Shown: piece after piece, positions 1 through 16,169 of the stretch | Position numbering within the stretch: the stretch's first letter is position 1 | How the letters are laid out: each line of letters begins with the position of its first letter | Origin: DASPKT01 sp035626475 | GTDB taxonomy: Bacteria > Pseudomonadota > Alphaproteobacteria > Azospirillales > Azospirillaceae | DNA: 64,000 bases | Reading direction: 5' to 3' | Assembly: GCA_035626475.1 (NCBI GenBank) | Contig: DASPNP010000037.1 | Span: 46,275 to 110,274, forward strand | Notes under the pieces: model-generated | Seen by the model: the letters and a program-made list of their open reading frames with translations, nothing else | Databases searched by the model: none | Told to the model about the DNA's origin: nothing | Program-made: the position numbers and the translations under genes

Positions 1-10
1 GCGATAAATC

Positions 11-203
11 CTTCTCCCCTTGAGGGAGAAGGATGGGGCCCCAAGCCTGCTTGGGGAGGATGAGGGGTCGACCGCCGCAGGCGGGCGTTTTCGACGGGTG
101 ATCCTAGAACAGCGGGTGAGAACGTCGGGCTTGCCGCCCGCCGACCCCTCACCCTCCCACGCTCCGCGTGGGTCCCATCCCTCTCCCTCAGGAGGAGAGG
201 GAT
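11..203. repeat. Pair of short intergenic hairpin repeats upstream of ychF
   Basis: The first 309 bases hold no convincing gene. Two small hairpins with related sequence lie here. One has arms CTTCTCCC (11-18) and GGGAGAAG (24-31). The other has arms at 177-186 and 194-203 built on CCCTCTCC/GGAGAGGG. The two look like opposite ends of one dispersed intergenic element of the kind common in GC-rich proteobacteria. Bases 204-309 lead into ychF, and no clear promoter was recognised there. Confidence 0.5.
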
Positions 204-309
204 ATGGCTGGTCGCCCAGCGCGTGAGCGCCCTGCGCAACGGGCCTTTGCAATCCGAGGCGGCATCGCCGATATAGACGGCCAACTCCGGACCTGACGAG
301 CATCCTCCC

Positions 310-1407
310 ATGGGTTTCAACTGCGGCATCGTCGGCCTGCCCAATGTCGGCAAGTCGACCCTGTTCAACGCCCTGACCAGCACGGCCGCGGCCGAGGCGG
401 CGAACTATCCCTTCTGCACCATCGAGCCGAATGTCGGCCGCGTCGGCGTGCCCGACCCGCGGCTGGACAAGCTGGCGGAGATCGCCAAGTCGCAGAAGGT
501 GGTCCCGACCCAGCTGGAGTTCGTGGACATCGCCGGCCTGGTGCGCGGCGCCTCCAAGGGCGAAGGGCTGGGCAACCAGTTCCTGGCGAACATCCGCGAG
601 GTCGACGCCATCGTCCACGTCCTGCGCTGCTTCGAGGACACCGACATCACGCACGTTGAAGGCTCCATCGAGCCGGTGCGCGACGCCGAGACGGTCGAGA
701 CCGAGCTGATGCTGGCCGACATGGACAGCCTGGAGCGCCGCCTGCCGGCCCTGCAGAAGAAGGCCAAGGGCGGCGACAAGGACAGCAAGATCCAGGCGGA
801 CCTGATCGAGCGCGCCCTGGTGGCGCTGCGTGACGGCAAGCCGGCCCGCACGGTCGAGATCTCCGAGGAGGAGAAGGTCTGGTGGAAGCAGCTGCAGCTG
901 CTGACCTCCAAGCCGGTCCTTTATGTCTGCAACGTCGAGGAGTCCTCGGCCGGCAGCGGCAACTCGCTGTCGAAGAAGGTCGAGGAGATGGCCAAGGCGC
1001 AGGGTGCGGCCTCGGTCGTGATCTCCGCCGCCATCGAGGCCGAGCTGTCGCAGCTGGCGGACGAGGACAAGGCCGAGTACCTGTCCTCGCTGGGGCTGGA
1101 CGAGCCGGGCCTGAACCGCCTGATCCGCGCCGGCTACGGGCTGCTGAACCTGCTGACCTTCTTCACCGTCGGCCCGAAGGAGGCGCGCGCCTGGACCGTG
1201 CGCCGCGGCGCCAAGGCCCCCGAGGCCGCCGGCGTCATCCACACCGACTTCGAGCGCGGCTTCATCAAGGCCGAGACCGTCGACTATGACAGCTTCGTGG
1301 CGCTGGGCGGCGAGCAGGGCTGCAAGGACGCCGGCAAGATGCGCATGGAAGGCAAGGAATATCTCGTCAAGGACGGGGACATCTTCCACTTCCGCTTCAA
1401 CGTCTGA
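310..1407 (+). CDS. ychF: YchF/OLA1-family translation-associated ATPase
   Basis: This 365-residue protein is the usual length for YchF, a cytosolic P-loop NTPase of the Obg-related group that prefers ATP and associates with ribosomes. The P-loop GLPNVGKST is near residue 10, followed by the switch and G3 region DIAGLVRGASKGEGLGN. The divergent G4 region reads YVCNVEES, with NVxE in place of NKxD, a hallmark of this family. The C-terminal TGS domain is recognisable around VGPKEARAWTVRRG...GVIHTDFERGFIKAE. No strong Shine-Dalgarno precedes the ATG. A terminator hairpin follows 20 bases after the stop. In many proteobacteria pth lies just upstream, which would be outside this window. Confidence 0.97.
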   Translation: MGFNCGIVGLPNVGKSTLFNALTSTAAAEAANYPFCTIEPNVGRVGVPDPRLDKLAEIAKSQKVVPTQLEFVDIAGLVRGASKGEGLGNQFLANIREVDAIVHVLRCFEDTDITHVEGSIEPVRDAETVETELMLADMDSLERRLPALQKKAKGGDKDSKIQADLIERALVALRDGKPARTVEISEEEKVWWKQLQLLTSKPVLYVCNVEESSAGSGNSLSKKVEEMAKAQGAASVVISAAIEAELSQLADEDKAEYLSSLGLDEPGLNRLIRAGYGLLNLLTFFTVGPKEARAWTVRRGAKAPEAAGVIHTDFERGFIKAETVDYDSFVALGGEQGCKDAGKMRMEGKEYLVKDGDIFHFRFNV

Positions 1408-1426
1408 TCCTCCGCACGCCTCATGA

Positions 1427-1462
1427 AAAAGGGCGCGGCCGCCGGTGCGGTCGCGCCCTTTT
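1427..1462. terminator. Bidirectional intrinsic terminator between ychF and the lipoprotein gene
   Basis: Arms AAAAGGGCGCG (1427-1437) and CGCGCCCTTTT (1452-1462) form a stem with A and T tracts on its outer sides. It can end ychF transcripts on the plus strand and the convergent lipoprotein transcript on the minus strand. Confidence 0.75.
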
Positions 1463-1477
1463 CTTTTCGCGGGCTCC

Positions 1478-2233
1478 CTACTGCCCGTCGCCGACCGTCA
1501 CGTTGGGAACGACGTTCGGCTGGGGAGCGGCGGGCGCCGTCGTGCCGGGCGAGGCGCCGAAGGCCCGCTCGCCCGTCGGCACGGTCCGCGGCCTGGCGGT
1601 ATTGGCGGACTTGTTGATCTCCGCCTCGATGTTGGCGGGCAGGCAGAGGCTGACATAGCCCTGCACCGCCATCAGCGCCGCCGGCTGGCTGGTGTAGCTG
1701 GTGTTGGTCACCTGCCGCCGGTACTCGGCCTGCAGCCCCTTCACCAATGTGCGGACGGCGCTGGGATCGAGCTGCAGCAGCAGACCGTCGGAGATGGTCT
1801 CCACGCTGTCGGTGACGAAGCCGAAGGCGAGGCTGGTCAGGGCGATCTCCTTGGACGCCGCCTTCACCAGACCGAGCGCCCCCTCCACCGCCGTGCGGGT
1901 GACGTTCAGTTCGGAGAGGGCGGCGGTCTTCGCCTGGTTCAGGCGGAACAGGGCCTGGAGATAGTTCTCGCAGCGCACGTCGGTGTAGAGGATGCCAGCA
2001 TAGACGACATTGCCCCAGTCCTGGGCGGATTGCGGCGGCCCGGACAGGCCGGCCAGTGTCGTCAGCTGCTGCACCACCGCCGTCTGGCCCTGGGCGAACT
2101 GCTGGACGTCGCCGGCCACCAGCTGGACCTGATTGGCGCGGATGGCATCGGCGTCCCGGTCGACCGCCTTCCTGATGAAGGGGGAGCAGCCGGTCAGGAC
2201 CAGCAGGGCGCCGACGGCGAGAACGCGCTTCAT
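1478..2233 (-). CDS. Predicted lipoprotein of unknown function
   Basis: The start is set at the ATG giving MKRVLAVGALLVLTGCS, because GGGAGG lies 8 bases upstream; a longer in-frame start at 2266 has no such support. The 251-residue product has a short hydrophobic signal and a lipobox (LTGC), so it should be cleaved by signal peptidase II and anchored in a membrane facing the periplasm. The mature part is mixed alpha-helical with no motif I recognise; it includes a stretch rich in helix formers (residues ~60-200) and a proline/alanine-rich tail. It converges on ychF across a shared terminator. Function is unknown. Confidence 0.8.
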   Translation of the reverse strand: MKRVLAVGALLVLTGCSPFIRKAVDRDADAIRANQVQLVAGDVQQFAQGQTAVVQQLTTLAGLSGPPQSAQDWGNVVYAGILYTDVRCENYLQALFRLNQAKTAALSELNVTRTAVEGALGLVKAASKEIALTSLAFGFVTDSVETISDGLLLQLDPSAVRTLVKGLQAEYRRQVTNTSYTSQPAALMAVQGYVSLCLPANIEAEINKSANTARPRTVPTGERAFGASPGTTAPAAPQPNVVPNVTVGDGQ

Positions 2234-2323
2234 GAAAACCTCCCAAAGGTTGGCGCGGAGGATCATGCACGCGGTCGAGGCACCTATACAATCGTACTAC
2301 CCCTAAGGATAGGTTCCGCGCGA

Positions 2324-3043
2324 TCAGCGGCAGGCGCGCCAGGGTCCCATGTCCAGGTGCAGGTGGTCGGCGTGGAGCGCGTTGTACTCGGGCGTCAGGG
2401 TCACGTTGAACAGGCGGCAGGCGCCGTCCGCCGCCGCCCGCCAGAAGGCCGCCTCCGGCCCCCCGCCTGTCCAGTGCCGCTTCACGGTCAGGCGGCGGCC
2501 GTCGGTCAGCACCACCCCGGCGAGGTCGATGGCATTGGCGGTGGCGTGCTCGCTGCGCCGGCCGCTGGGCCCCGCCATCCGCCGGACGTTGCGGCAGGCA
2601 TAGGTGCCGTAGTGCTGGACCGAGCGGATGCCGGCGCCGAGATGCTCGCGCGCGGCGGGCTCCAGCACCCAGCGCTCATACAGGGTCCAGGCGGCGGCCA
2701 GCGGGCAGCTTGCCGCCACCGCCCCGCCCTTGCCCATCGTCGCCCCGGCGAGGCTGACCGCCCCCTCCAGCCCGCAGCCGCTCTCCGCCGTCCGGTCCGC
2801 CAGCGGCGTCGCCCGCGCGCCCGCCTGCTCCAGCCAGGCCAGGCACTGGGCCGGGTCGCGCTTCAGCAGGGCCAGCTGCAGCCAGGCGAGCGCCCCTGGT
2901 GGCGCCCCCGGGTCGGGCGGCGCCAGCGGCAGGACGCGCGCCGGCAGCGCGACGACGGCGGGCACGTCCAGCCGGCCCTGGCCCGCCAGATACGCCGCCA
3001 CGCCGCCGGCCACCAGCGCCAGGAGCAGGAACAGCCATCTCAT
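2324..3043 (-). CDS. Extensin-like C-terminal domain protein, secreted
   Basis: This 239-residue protein starts with an uncleaved anchor or signal peptide (MRWLFLLLALVAGGVAAYLAG). The C-terminal half matches the bacterial extensin-like C domain: it carries ACR, then SEHATANAIDLAGVVL, then HADHLHLD near the end, with several paired cysteines. The spaced His/Asp pattern (SEH...AID...HADHLH) resembles the zinc site of the LAS/VanY-type peptidase fold, to which this domain is thought to be related. A murein-related hydrolase role is therefore an inference, not shown. The start at 3043 was preferred over GTG at 3070 because it begins the hydrophobic segment. It lies 51 bases downstream of the NRPS stop, but a functional link is doubtful. 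Confidence 0.85.
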   Translation of the reverse strand: MRWLFLLLALVAGGVAAYLAGQGRLDVPAVVALPARVLPLAPPDPGAPPGALAWLQLALLKRDPAQCLAWLEQAGARATPLADRTAESGCGLEGAVSLAGATMGKGGAVAASCPLAAAWTLYERWVLEPAAREHLGAGIRSVQHYGTYACRNVRRMAGPSGRRSEHATANAIDLAGVVLTDGRRLTVKRHWTGGGPEAAFWRAAADGACRLFNVTLTPEYNALHADHLHLDMGPWRACR

Positions 3044-3094
3044 CCCGTGGAGATGGCACCGCCGTAGCACCCGGACATCGCCCGAACGATCGGG

Positions 3095-11407
<8,313 letters not shown>

Positions 11408-11465
11408 GGGGCGGTCTCGGCTGGCACGCCGGGCGCGTCCGCCCGGCCGGGATGGGGAAGCGGTG

Positions 11466-11708
11466 TCAGTGCCCGGCGTCCATGGCGCGCCTCAGGCTGA
11501 GGGGGCGCATGTCGGTCCAGACGGCCTCGACATGGGCGAGGCAGGCCTCGCGGGTGCCGCCGAAGCCTTCGGCGCTCCAGCCGGCCGGCACATCCATGTC
11601 CTCGGGCCAGATCGAGTACATGCCCTCCCCGTCGAGCACGACGAGGTAGCGGGGTGCGGTGGCGTCTTCCGGCGGGGGAACGGGTGGCGGAACGGTGTCG
11701 GTCGGCAT
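11466..11708 (-). CDS. MbtH-like NRPS accessory protein
   Basis: An 80-residue protein carrying the MbtH signature: YSIWPEDMDVPAGW, an internal G-F-G-G, a cysteine-leucine pair, and the terminal WTDMRPLSLR. MbtH proteins bind adenylation domains and are often needed for their folding or activity. The stop is 58 bases before the NRPS start on the same strand, so the two are almost certainly one transcript with mbtH first. An in-frame ATG at 11825 would add 39 residues with no homology. The start at 11708 gives a length close to the family's (~70 residues), with about 15 extra N-terminal residues rich in proline. Confidence 0.95.
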   Translation of the reverse strand: MPTDTVPPPVPPPEDATAPRYLVVLDGEGMYSIWPEDMDVPAGWSAEGFGGTREACLAHVEAVWTDMRPLSLRRAMDAGH

Positions 11709-12015
11709 CGGGCTGCATCCGGTGATGGGGCGAGCCGTCGCAGGAGCCGTTCCGAGCCAGGGTGCCGCCCCATTTTTTGGGCCGGCGACCCGGGATTCGG
11801 ATTTGCCTGCGCCCGGTTCTGCCACTATCGTTTTAATACGTTAATTTTTCCATTACTGCGTTACGAAGGCGGGCAAACTCTCCTTTTTGAGCTCGACGAC
11901 GCTGGAGGAACGCGCTCTAAGCCTTGGATAAGATTTCCAATTCGCCCGCAAGAAGCGTTGTCGGGCGGCGGAGGGCGCCCCCGGTAAAGTTCATGACAGG
12001 GCTGGTTACTCAGTT
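11709..12015. promoter_or_regulatory. Divergent intergenic region between mbtH-NRPS and a peptide SBP gene
   Basis: No gene was seen here. The stretch 11826-11865 is strikingly AT-rich for this genome and holds runs such as TTTTAATACGTTAATTTTT. It is the best place for the mbtH-NRPS promoter, though no clean -35/-10 pair could be drawn. No Fur-like 19-base palindrome was recognised. Confidence 0.35.
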
Positions 12016-13731
12016 ATGATGTGCGGCAATCACTGGAGTAGGCGTGTCTTGCAGCAGCGTTTCCTAGGCCAGCGCCAGAAAGGCGCCCTTCCGCCGGGCA
12101 CCCGCCCGCGGCAGGCTTTGGGACGGGCCTCCCTGCTGGCGATCTCGGCCCTTCTCTTCCTGGGCACGGCGGCTGCGGTGCCGGCCCGGGCCGCCCAGCC
12201 TCCCCAGGCCGCGGCGCCCGGCGAGATCCGGCTGGGGCTGGAGTCGCTGGCGGCCTCGGCCGATCCCCACCTGCACAACTCGCTCGACGATGCGAACCTG
12301 GCGGCGCATCTCTTCGAGCCGCTGATCCGGCGTGACCGGTCGCTGCAGCCCACCGCCGGCCTGGCGGTCAAGTGGCAGGCGACCGAGGAGCGGGCCTGGA
12401 CCTTCACGCTGCGGCCGGACGTGCGCTTCCACGACGGCACGACGCTGGACGCGCAGGACGTCGTCTACACCTTCTGCCGCATCCTCGGCCTGTCCGGCAG
12501 CGGCGTCCGCGGCGCACTGCGCGGCATCGTCGCGGTCGAGGCGAAGGACGCGGCCACGCTGGTGCTGCGCACGGCCGAGCCCGACCCGCTGGTGCCGAAC
12601 AGCCTGACCTCCGTCGCCATCATCGCCGCGCCCGAGGGCTGGTCCGGCCGGTTCGAGCCGGCGGGCTGCAAGGCCGAGAGCTGGCCCACGACGGCGCAGT
12701 TCGACCAGGGGCAGACCGCCCTCGGCAGCGGCCCCTTCCGGCTGAAGGCCTTCAAGCCCGGGTCCCGCGTCGAGCTTGTGCGCTTCGACGGCTACTGGGG
12801 CCCGCGCCCGACCTGGACGTCCGTGCTGATGGTGCCGCTGCCCGAGCCGGGCGGCCGGGGCCGCGCGCTGATCAGCGGGACGGTGGATATCGTCAACGCC
12901 GTCTCGGCGGAAAGCTTCCCCTTCTTCGCCGGCCTGCCGAACCTGCACCTGGTCAGCAGCCCGCAGGCGCGGACCCTGCTGCTGAACCTGAACCAGCGCG
13001 AGGACGCGCGGGCCTTCGGCGGCCGCAACCCCTTCGCCGACCCGCGCGTGCGCCGGGCCGTCATGATGGCCATCGACCGGGCGGCGATCAGCGAGCGGCT
13101 GATGCTGGGCACGGCGGCGCCGGCCGGACAGCTGATCCCGGAGGGGATGTTCGGCTACAATCCGGAGATCGCCGCCAACCCCTACGACCCGGTCCAGGCC
13201 AAGGCGCTGATGCGCGACGCCGGCTTCGAGGCGGGGTTCGAGGTGGAGCTGCTGGCGATCGACAGCAACACCAAGCTGGCCGACGTCATCGCGCGCTATC
13301 TCGCCGCCGTCGGCATCCGCGCCAAGGTCATGGTCCGGCCGACGCCGGACGCCATGGCGCAGCTGTCGCGGCTGGACTTCCAGATGCAGCTGGGCGGCTC
13401 GGTGCCGCTGACCGGCGAGTTCGGCTATGTCGCCCGCGAGGCGATCGCCACCCGCGACCCGGCGCGCGGCATGGGCACCCAGAACTATGGCGGCTACACC
13501 AATCCCGAACTGGACCAGCTGATCCGCACCGCCCTGGTGACGCTCGACGATTCCAAGCGCGAGGAGATGCTGCGCCGGGTCGGCCGGATCGCCACGGACG
13601 AGGTGGTCAAGGTGCCGCTGCTGCACCTGCCCCGTACCTGGGCGATGCGCTCGGGGCTGGTCTATGAGGGCCGGGCCGAGGGGCTGACCCTGGCGCAGGA
13701 CATCCGCCCCGGCGAGGTCGAGGGGCCCTGA
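12016..13731 (+). CDS. Peptide-type ABC transporter substrate-binding protein (SBP family 5)
   Basis: A 571-residue family 5 solute-binding protein. A long N-terminal extension precedes the signal segment LLAISALLFLGTAAAVPARA (about residues 40-60). Family landmarks follow: NLAAHLFEPLIRRD, WTFTLRPDVRFHDGTTLDAQDVVYTF, a G-S-G-P-F-R-L block, and DPRVRRAVMMAIDR. Such proteins deliver di/oligopeptides, nickel or other solutes to inner-membrane permeases. None of those partners is adjacent. It differs clearly from the six SBPs at 51-63 kb, which are OppA-like. The start is uncertain: a TTG at 12049 preceded by GGAG would give a more normal signal peptide. It diverges from the NRPS operon, so a role in NRPS-product uptake is possible but unproven. 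Confidence 0.9.
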   Translation: MMCGNHWSRRVLQQRFLGQRQKGALPPGTRPRQALGRASLLAISALLFLGTAAAVPARAAQPPQAAAPGEIRLGLESLAASADPHLHNSLDDANLAAHLFEPLIRRDRSLQPTAGLAVKWQATEERAWTFTLRPDVRFHDGTTLDAQDVVYTFCRILGLSGSGVRGALRGIVAVEAKDAATLVLRTAEPDPLVPNSLTSVAIIAAPEGWSGRFEPAGCKAESWPTTAQFDQGQTALGSGPFRLKAFKPGSRVELVRFDGYWGPRPTWTSVLMVPLPEPGGRGRALISGTVDIVNAVSAESFPFFAGLPNLHLVSSPQARTLLLNLNQREDARAFGGRNPFADPRVRRAVMMAIDRAAISERLMLGTAAPAGQLIPEGMFGYNPEIAANPYDPVQAKALMRDAGFEAGFEVELLAIDSNTKLADVIARYLAAVGIRAKVMVRPTPDAMAQLSRLDFQMQLGGSVPLTGEFGYVAREAIATRDPARGMGTQNYGGYTNPELDQLIRTALVTLDDSKREEMLRRVGRIATDEVVKVPLLHLPRTWAMRSGLVYEGRAEGLTLAQDIRPGEVEGP

Positions 13732-13753
13732 GCCCCCGACATCCCTGAATCGG

Positions 13754-13790
13754 AACGGGCCGGGAGGTCGCTCCCGGCCCGTTCGCTTTC
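13754..13790. terminator. Hairpin between the convergent SBP and TonB-receptor genes
   Basis: A perfect 13-base-pair stem, arms AACGGGCCGGGAG (13754-13766) and CTCCCGGCCCGTT (13771-13783) with a four-base loop. The following T content (CGCTTTC) is weak, so it is a plausible but not textbook terminator between two convergent genes. Confidence 0.55.
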
Positions 13791-13807
13791 ATGCCGCAAG
13801 CCGCCGG

Positions 13808-15904
13808 TCAGAAGGCGGTGCGCAGGATCAGGCGCACGTCGCGGCCGGGCTGCGGCAGCCGATCCTTCAGGAACGAGCTGGATAGGCGCACCGTCTCGTC
13901 GGTCAGGTTGCGGCCTTCCAGCGCCAAGCTGAAATCATGTCCCGCCCAGGGATGCCAGTCGACGCCCGCGTTCAGCACGGCGTAGCCGGCGGTGGGCAGC
14001 TCGAACTCGGCCGTCCGCTTCTGGTCGTCGGCGAGCTCGACCTCGACCCGGCCCGACCAGCTGGCAGCCAGGTACTCCGCGCCCAGCCGCACGGTCAGCG
14101 GCGGGATGCGCGGCAGGTCGGTGTCGTCGCTGCGGTTGCGGGCGCGCACGAAGTCCAGCCCGGCATCCAGCAGGACTGCCCGGTCGCCGCTGCGCCACGC
14201 CTCGGCCGAGGCCTCCAGCTCCGCGCCCCAGAAGCGGGCCTCGACGGCGCCGTACCGCGCGACCGGCAGTTCGTCCTCCTCCTCGCCGGTGAAGAGCTCG
14301 GCGATGAAGTCGTCATAGTCGGTGTAGAACAGGTTCACCGAGCCGGTGACCGGGCCGATGGTGCGCTTGACCGTCGCCTCGAAGCCCAACGCCGTCTCCT
14401 CGCCGAGGGTCGGGTCGCCGATCTCGTAGGTGCCGGTGGCGAGATGCGGGCCGTCGGACAGCAGCTCCTCGGCATTGGGCGCGCGCTCGGTGCGCGACAC
14501 GCTGAGGCCGGCCAGCCAGCCCTGCGCCCATTCGTGCGACAGACCCGCCGACAGGCTGATGCCGGTGAAGCCGCGGTCGAAGCCCTGCGACCGCGCGGTC
14601 ACCTCCTGCCGCTCCAGCCGGGCACCGCCCTCCAGCGCGAAGGGGCCGAAATCCAGCCGCTCCACCGCGAAGACGCCCCACTGGTCGGTGACGCTGGGCG
14701 GGACGAACGCCTCGTCGCCGATGGCGCGGAAGTCGCGGCGCAGCGCCTGGGCGCCGACGGCGCCGCCCAGCGTCCCGCCCATCAGCGCCGCCTGGCGCTG
14801 CACGAACTCCACCCGGCCCTCCCAGCCGTCGTTCAGGAAGCGGGTGCCGACCTCGTCGCCTTCCAGCTCCTTGTGCTCGTAGTCGGCCCAGCCGAAGCGC
14901 AGGCGGGTGGTCTCGAAGGCCAGAAAGGGGCTGTTGACCTCGCCGATCAGGTCCACGCGGGTCTGGCCGAGGTCGATGCGCACGTCCTCGTGGCCGTGCT
15001 CCTCGCCCTCATGCTCCTCCTCCTCGTGCTCCTCCTCGCCCTCGTGCTCCTCGTGCCCGCCATGGCCGTGGCCGCCGGGGATGCCGTACTTGGTGTCGAG
15101 CCGCGAGACGCTGGCGCCGATGAAGCCCCAGTCGCCGACATAGGACAGGCCGCCGGTGGCGCCCATGCCCTCGGCCGCGCTGTTCTCCACCCGGCCCTTC
15201 TCCTCCTCCTCACCCTCGTGCGGGGGCTCCGCCTCGCGCAGGGGCCGGGAGCGCAGGAAGCCGGGCGCCTCGTAGTCGTTGGCGTGGCGGATGAAGCCGT
15301 CCGCATGCAGCACCAGCGGCCCGGCGACGCCAACATCCAGGCCGGCCGAGGCCAGCTTCTCGTTGGCGTTGGTGCCGAAGGACAGGCGCGCCCGCCCCGC
15401 CGCCCCGCCGGCCGGCAGCTCGGACGGCACGCGGCCGTCCAGCACGTTGACCACGCCGCCGATGGCGTTGCTGCCGTAGAGCAGCGTGCCGGGGCCGCGC
15501 ACCACCTCGATGCGCCGGGCGGTCGCCGGGTCGATCGCCGGGGCGTGGTCGGGGCTGGTGGTTGAGGCGTCGATGCTGCCGATGCCGGCGGTCAGCACGC
15601 GGATGCGGTCGCCGCCCAGGCCGCGGATGACCGGGCGCGAGGCGCCCTGGCCGAAGGCGGTCTGCGACATGCCGGGCAGCCGGTCCAGCGTCTCGCCGAG
15701 CGACGGGCCCAGCGCCCGGTCCAGCGCCTCGCCCGACAGGACCGAGGTGCCCTGCAGGATGTCCAGCCGGCGCTGCGCGAAGGGCGCCGCCGTCACCACC
15801 ACCTCGCCGATGCCGCCGCGGCCATGGTCGGCCGCCTGCTGCGCCAGCGCCTGCGACGGCAGGCACGCGACGGCGGCGGCACCGCCGAGCAACAGCTTCC
15901 TCAT
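13808..15904 (-). CDS. TonB-dependent receptor, ZnuD-like, with His/Glu-rich segment
   Basis: The start at 15904 gives a signal peptide (MRKLLLGGAAAVACLPSQALA) with GGGGAG upstream. The 698-residue product has a plug domain (VVRGPGTLLYGSNAIGGVVNV at ~120-145) and a beta-barrel ending in the outer-membrane C-terminal pattern LILRTAF. About residues 280-310 are extremely rich in His and Glu (repeated GHGHGGHEEHEGEEEH-type sequence). A second acidic patch with His lies near 230. His-rich extracellular loops are known in ZnuD zinc receptors. Together with the Zur-like box immediately upstream, this supports a role in zinc capture across the outer membrane. No TonB/ExbBD or inner-membrane zinc transporter genes are in the window. 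Confidence 0.92.
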   Translation of the reverse strand: MRKLLLGGAAAVACLPSQALAQQAADHGRGGIGEVVVTAAPFAQRRLDILQGTSVLSGEALDRALGPSLGETLDRLPGMSQTAFGQGASRPVIRGLGGDRIRVLTAGIGSIDASTTSPDHAPAIDPATARRIEVVRGPGTLLYGSNAIGGVVNVLDGRVPSELPAGGAAGRARLSFGTNANEKLASAGLDVGVAGPLVLHADGFIRHANDYEAPGFLRSRPLREAEPPHEGEEEEKGRVENSAAEGMGATGGLSYVGDWGFIGASVSRLDTKYGIPGGHGHGGHEEHEGEEEHEEEEHEGEEHGHEDVRIDLGQTRVDLIGEVNSPFLAFETTRLRFGWADYEHKELEGDEVGTRFLNDGWEGRVEFVQRQAALMGGTLGGAVGAQALRRDFRAIGDEAFVPPSVTDQWGVFAVERLDFGPFALEGGARLERQEVTARSQGFDRGFTGISLSAGLSHEWAQGWLAGLSVSRTERAPNAEELLSDGPHLATGTYEIGDPTLGEETALGFEATVKRTIGPVTGSVNLFYTDYDDFIAELFTGEEEDELPVARYGAVEARFWGAELEASAEAWRSGDRAVLLDAGLDFVRARNRSDDTDLPRIPPLTVRLGAEYLAASWSGRVEVELADDQKRTAEFELPTAGYAVLNAGVDWHPWAGHDFSLALEGRNLTDETVRLSSSFLKDRLPQPGRDVRLILRTAF

Positions 15905-15927
15905 CTCCAACTCCCCAACTCGCACCG

Positions 15928-15946
15928 AATGTTATGTTATAACGTG
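15928..15946 (-). promoter_or_regulatory. Zur-like operator upstream of the TonB-dependent receptor
   Basis: The sequence AATGTTATGTTATAACGTG is an imperfect palindrome close to the proteobacterial Zur consensus (AATGTTATA...TATAACATT). It sits 23 bases upstream of the chosen start and includes TATAAC on the coding strand, so bound repressor would block the promoter. It is AT-rich in a GC-rich region, which makes chance occurrence unlikely. Confidence 0.8.
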
Positions 15947-16016
15947 TCGTATAGGGAGCCGAGCGGCGCGCGTCAACGGAAACCGGGTAGGCTTCGTGCA
16001 GGGCACTGGTGAGGGC

Positions 16017-16138
16017 GTGCGTGCTTCGACAAGCTCAGCATGAGGATCTTTTTGCTGCTCCCGGCCAAGCTCGCGCGCGCTGATGCCAGCGGTGCCTGGC
16101 ATCTCCCCTCCTCATCCTGAGCCTGTCGAAGGACGCAC
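16017..16138. repeat. Intergenic inverted-repeat element, family 1, copy 1
   Basis: Left arm GTGCGTGCTTCGACAAGCTC (continuing to CATGAGGA) and right arm TCCTCATCCTGAGCCTGTCG (continuing to AAGGACGCAC) are near-perfect inverted repeats about 30 bases long around a core of about 60 bases. Related copies lie at 19349, 21876 and 35451. It occupies the gap between the TonB receptor promoter and a pentapeptide-repeat gene. Confidence 0.8.
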
Positions 16139-16169
16139 ACCGCCCCAGCCTCTCCCGACCGGTGCGGCG

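Noticed and set aside
1284..2291. Alternative minus-strand frame overlapping the lipoprotein and ychF ends
   Set aside because: Its product is Arg/Gly/Ala-rich with no signal or domain. It overlaps two well-supported genes.
11826..11865. Fur box controlling the NRPS as a siderophore gene
   Set aside because: The AT-rich patch does not fit the 19-base Fur palindrome, and no siderophore receptor or exporter is adjacent.
12064..13626. Minus-strand frame of 520 codons opposite the SBP gene
   Set aside because: It is a shadow of the plus-strand SBP, which has signal peptide and family motifs. The minus-strand product has none.
16017..16138. Insertion sequence or transposase remnant
   Set aside because: The family 1 element is about 120 bases with no coding capacity, and no transposase fragment is visible in any copy.
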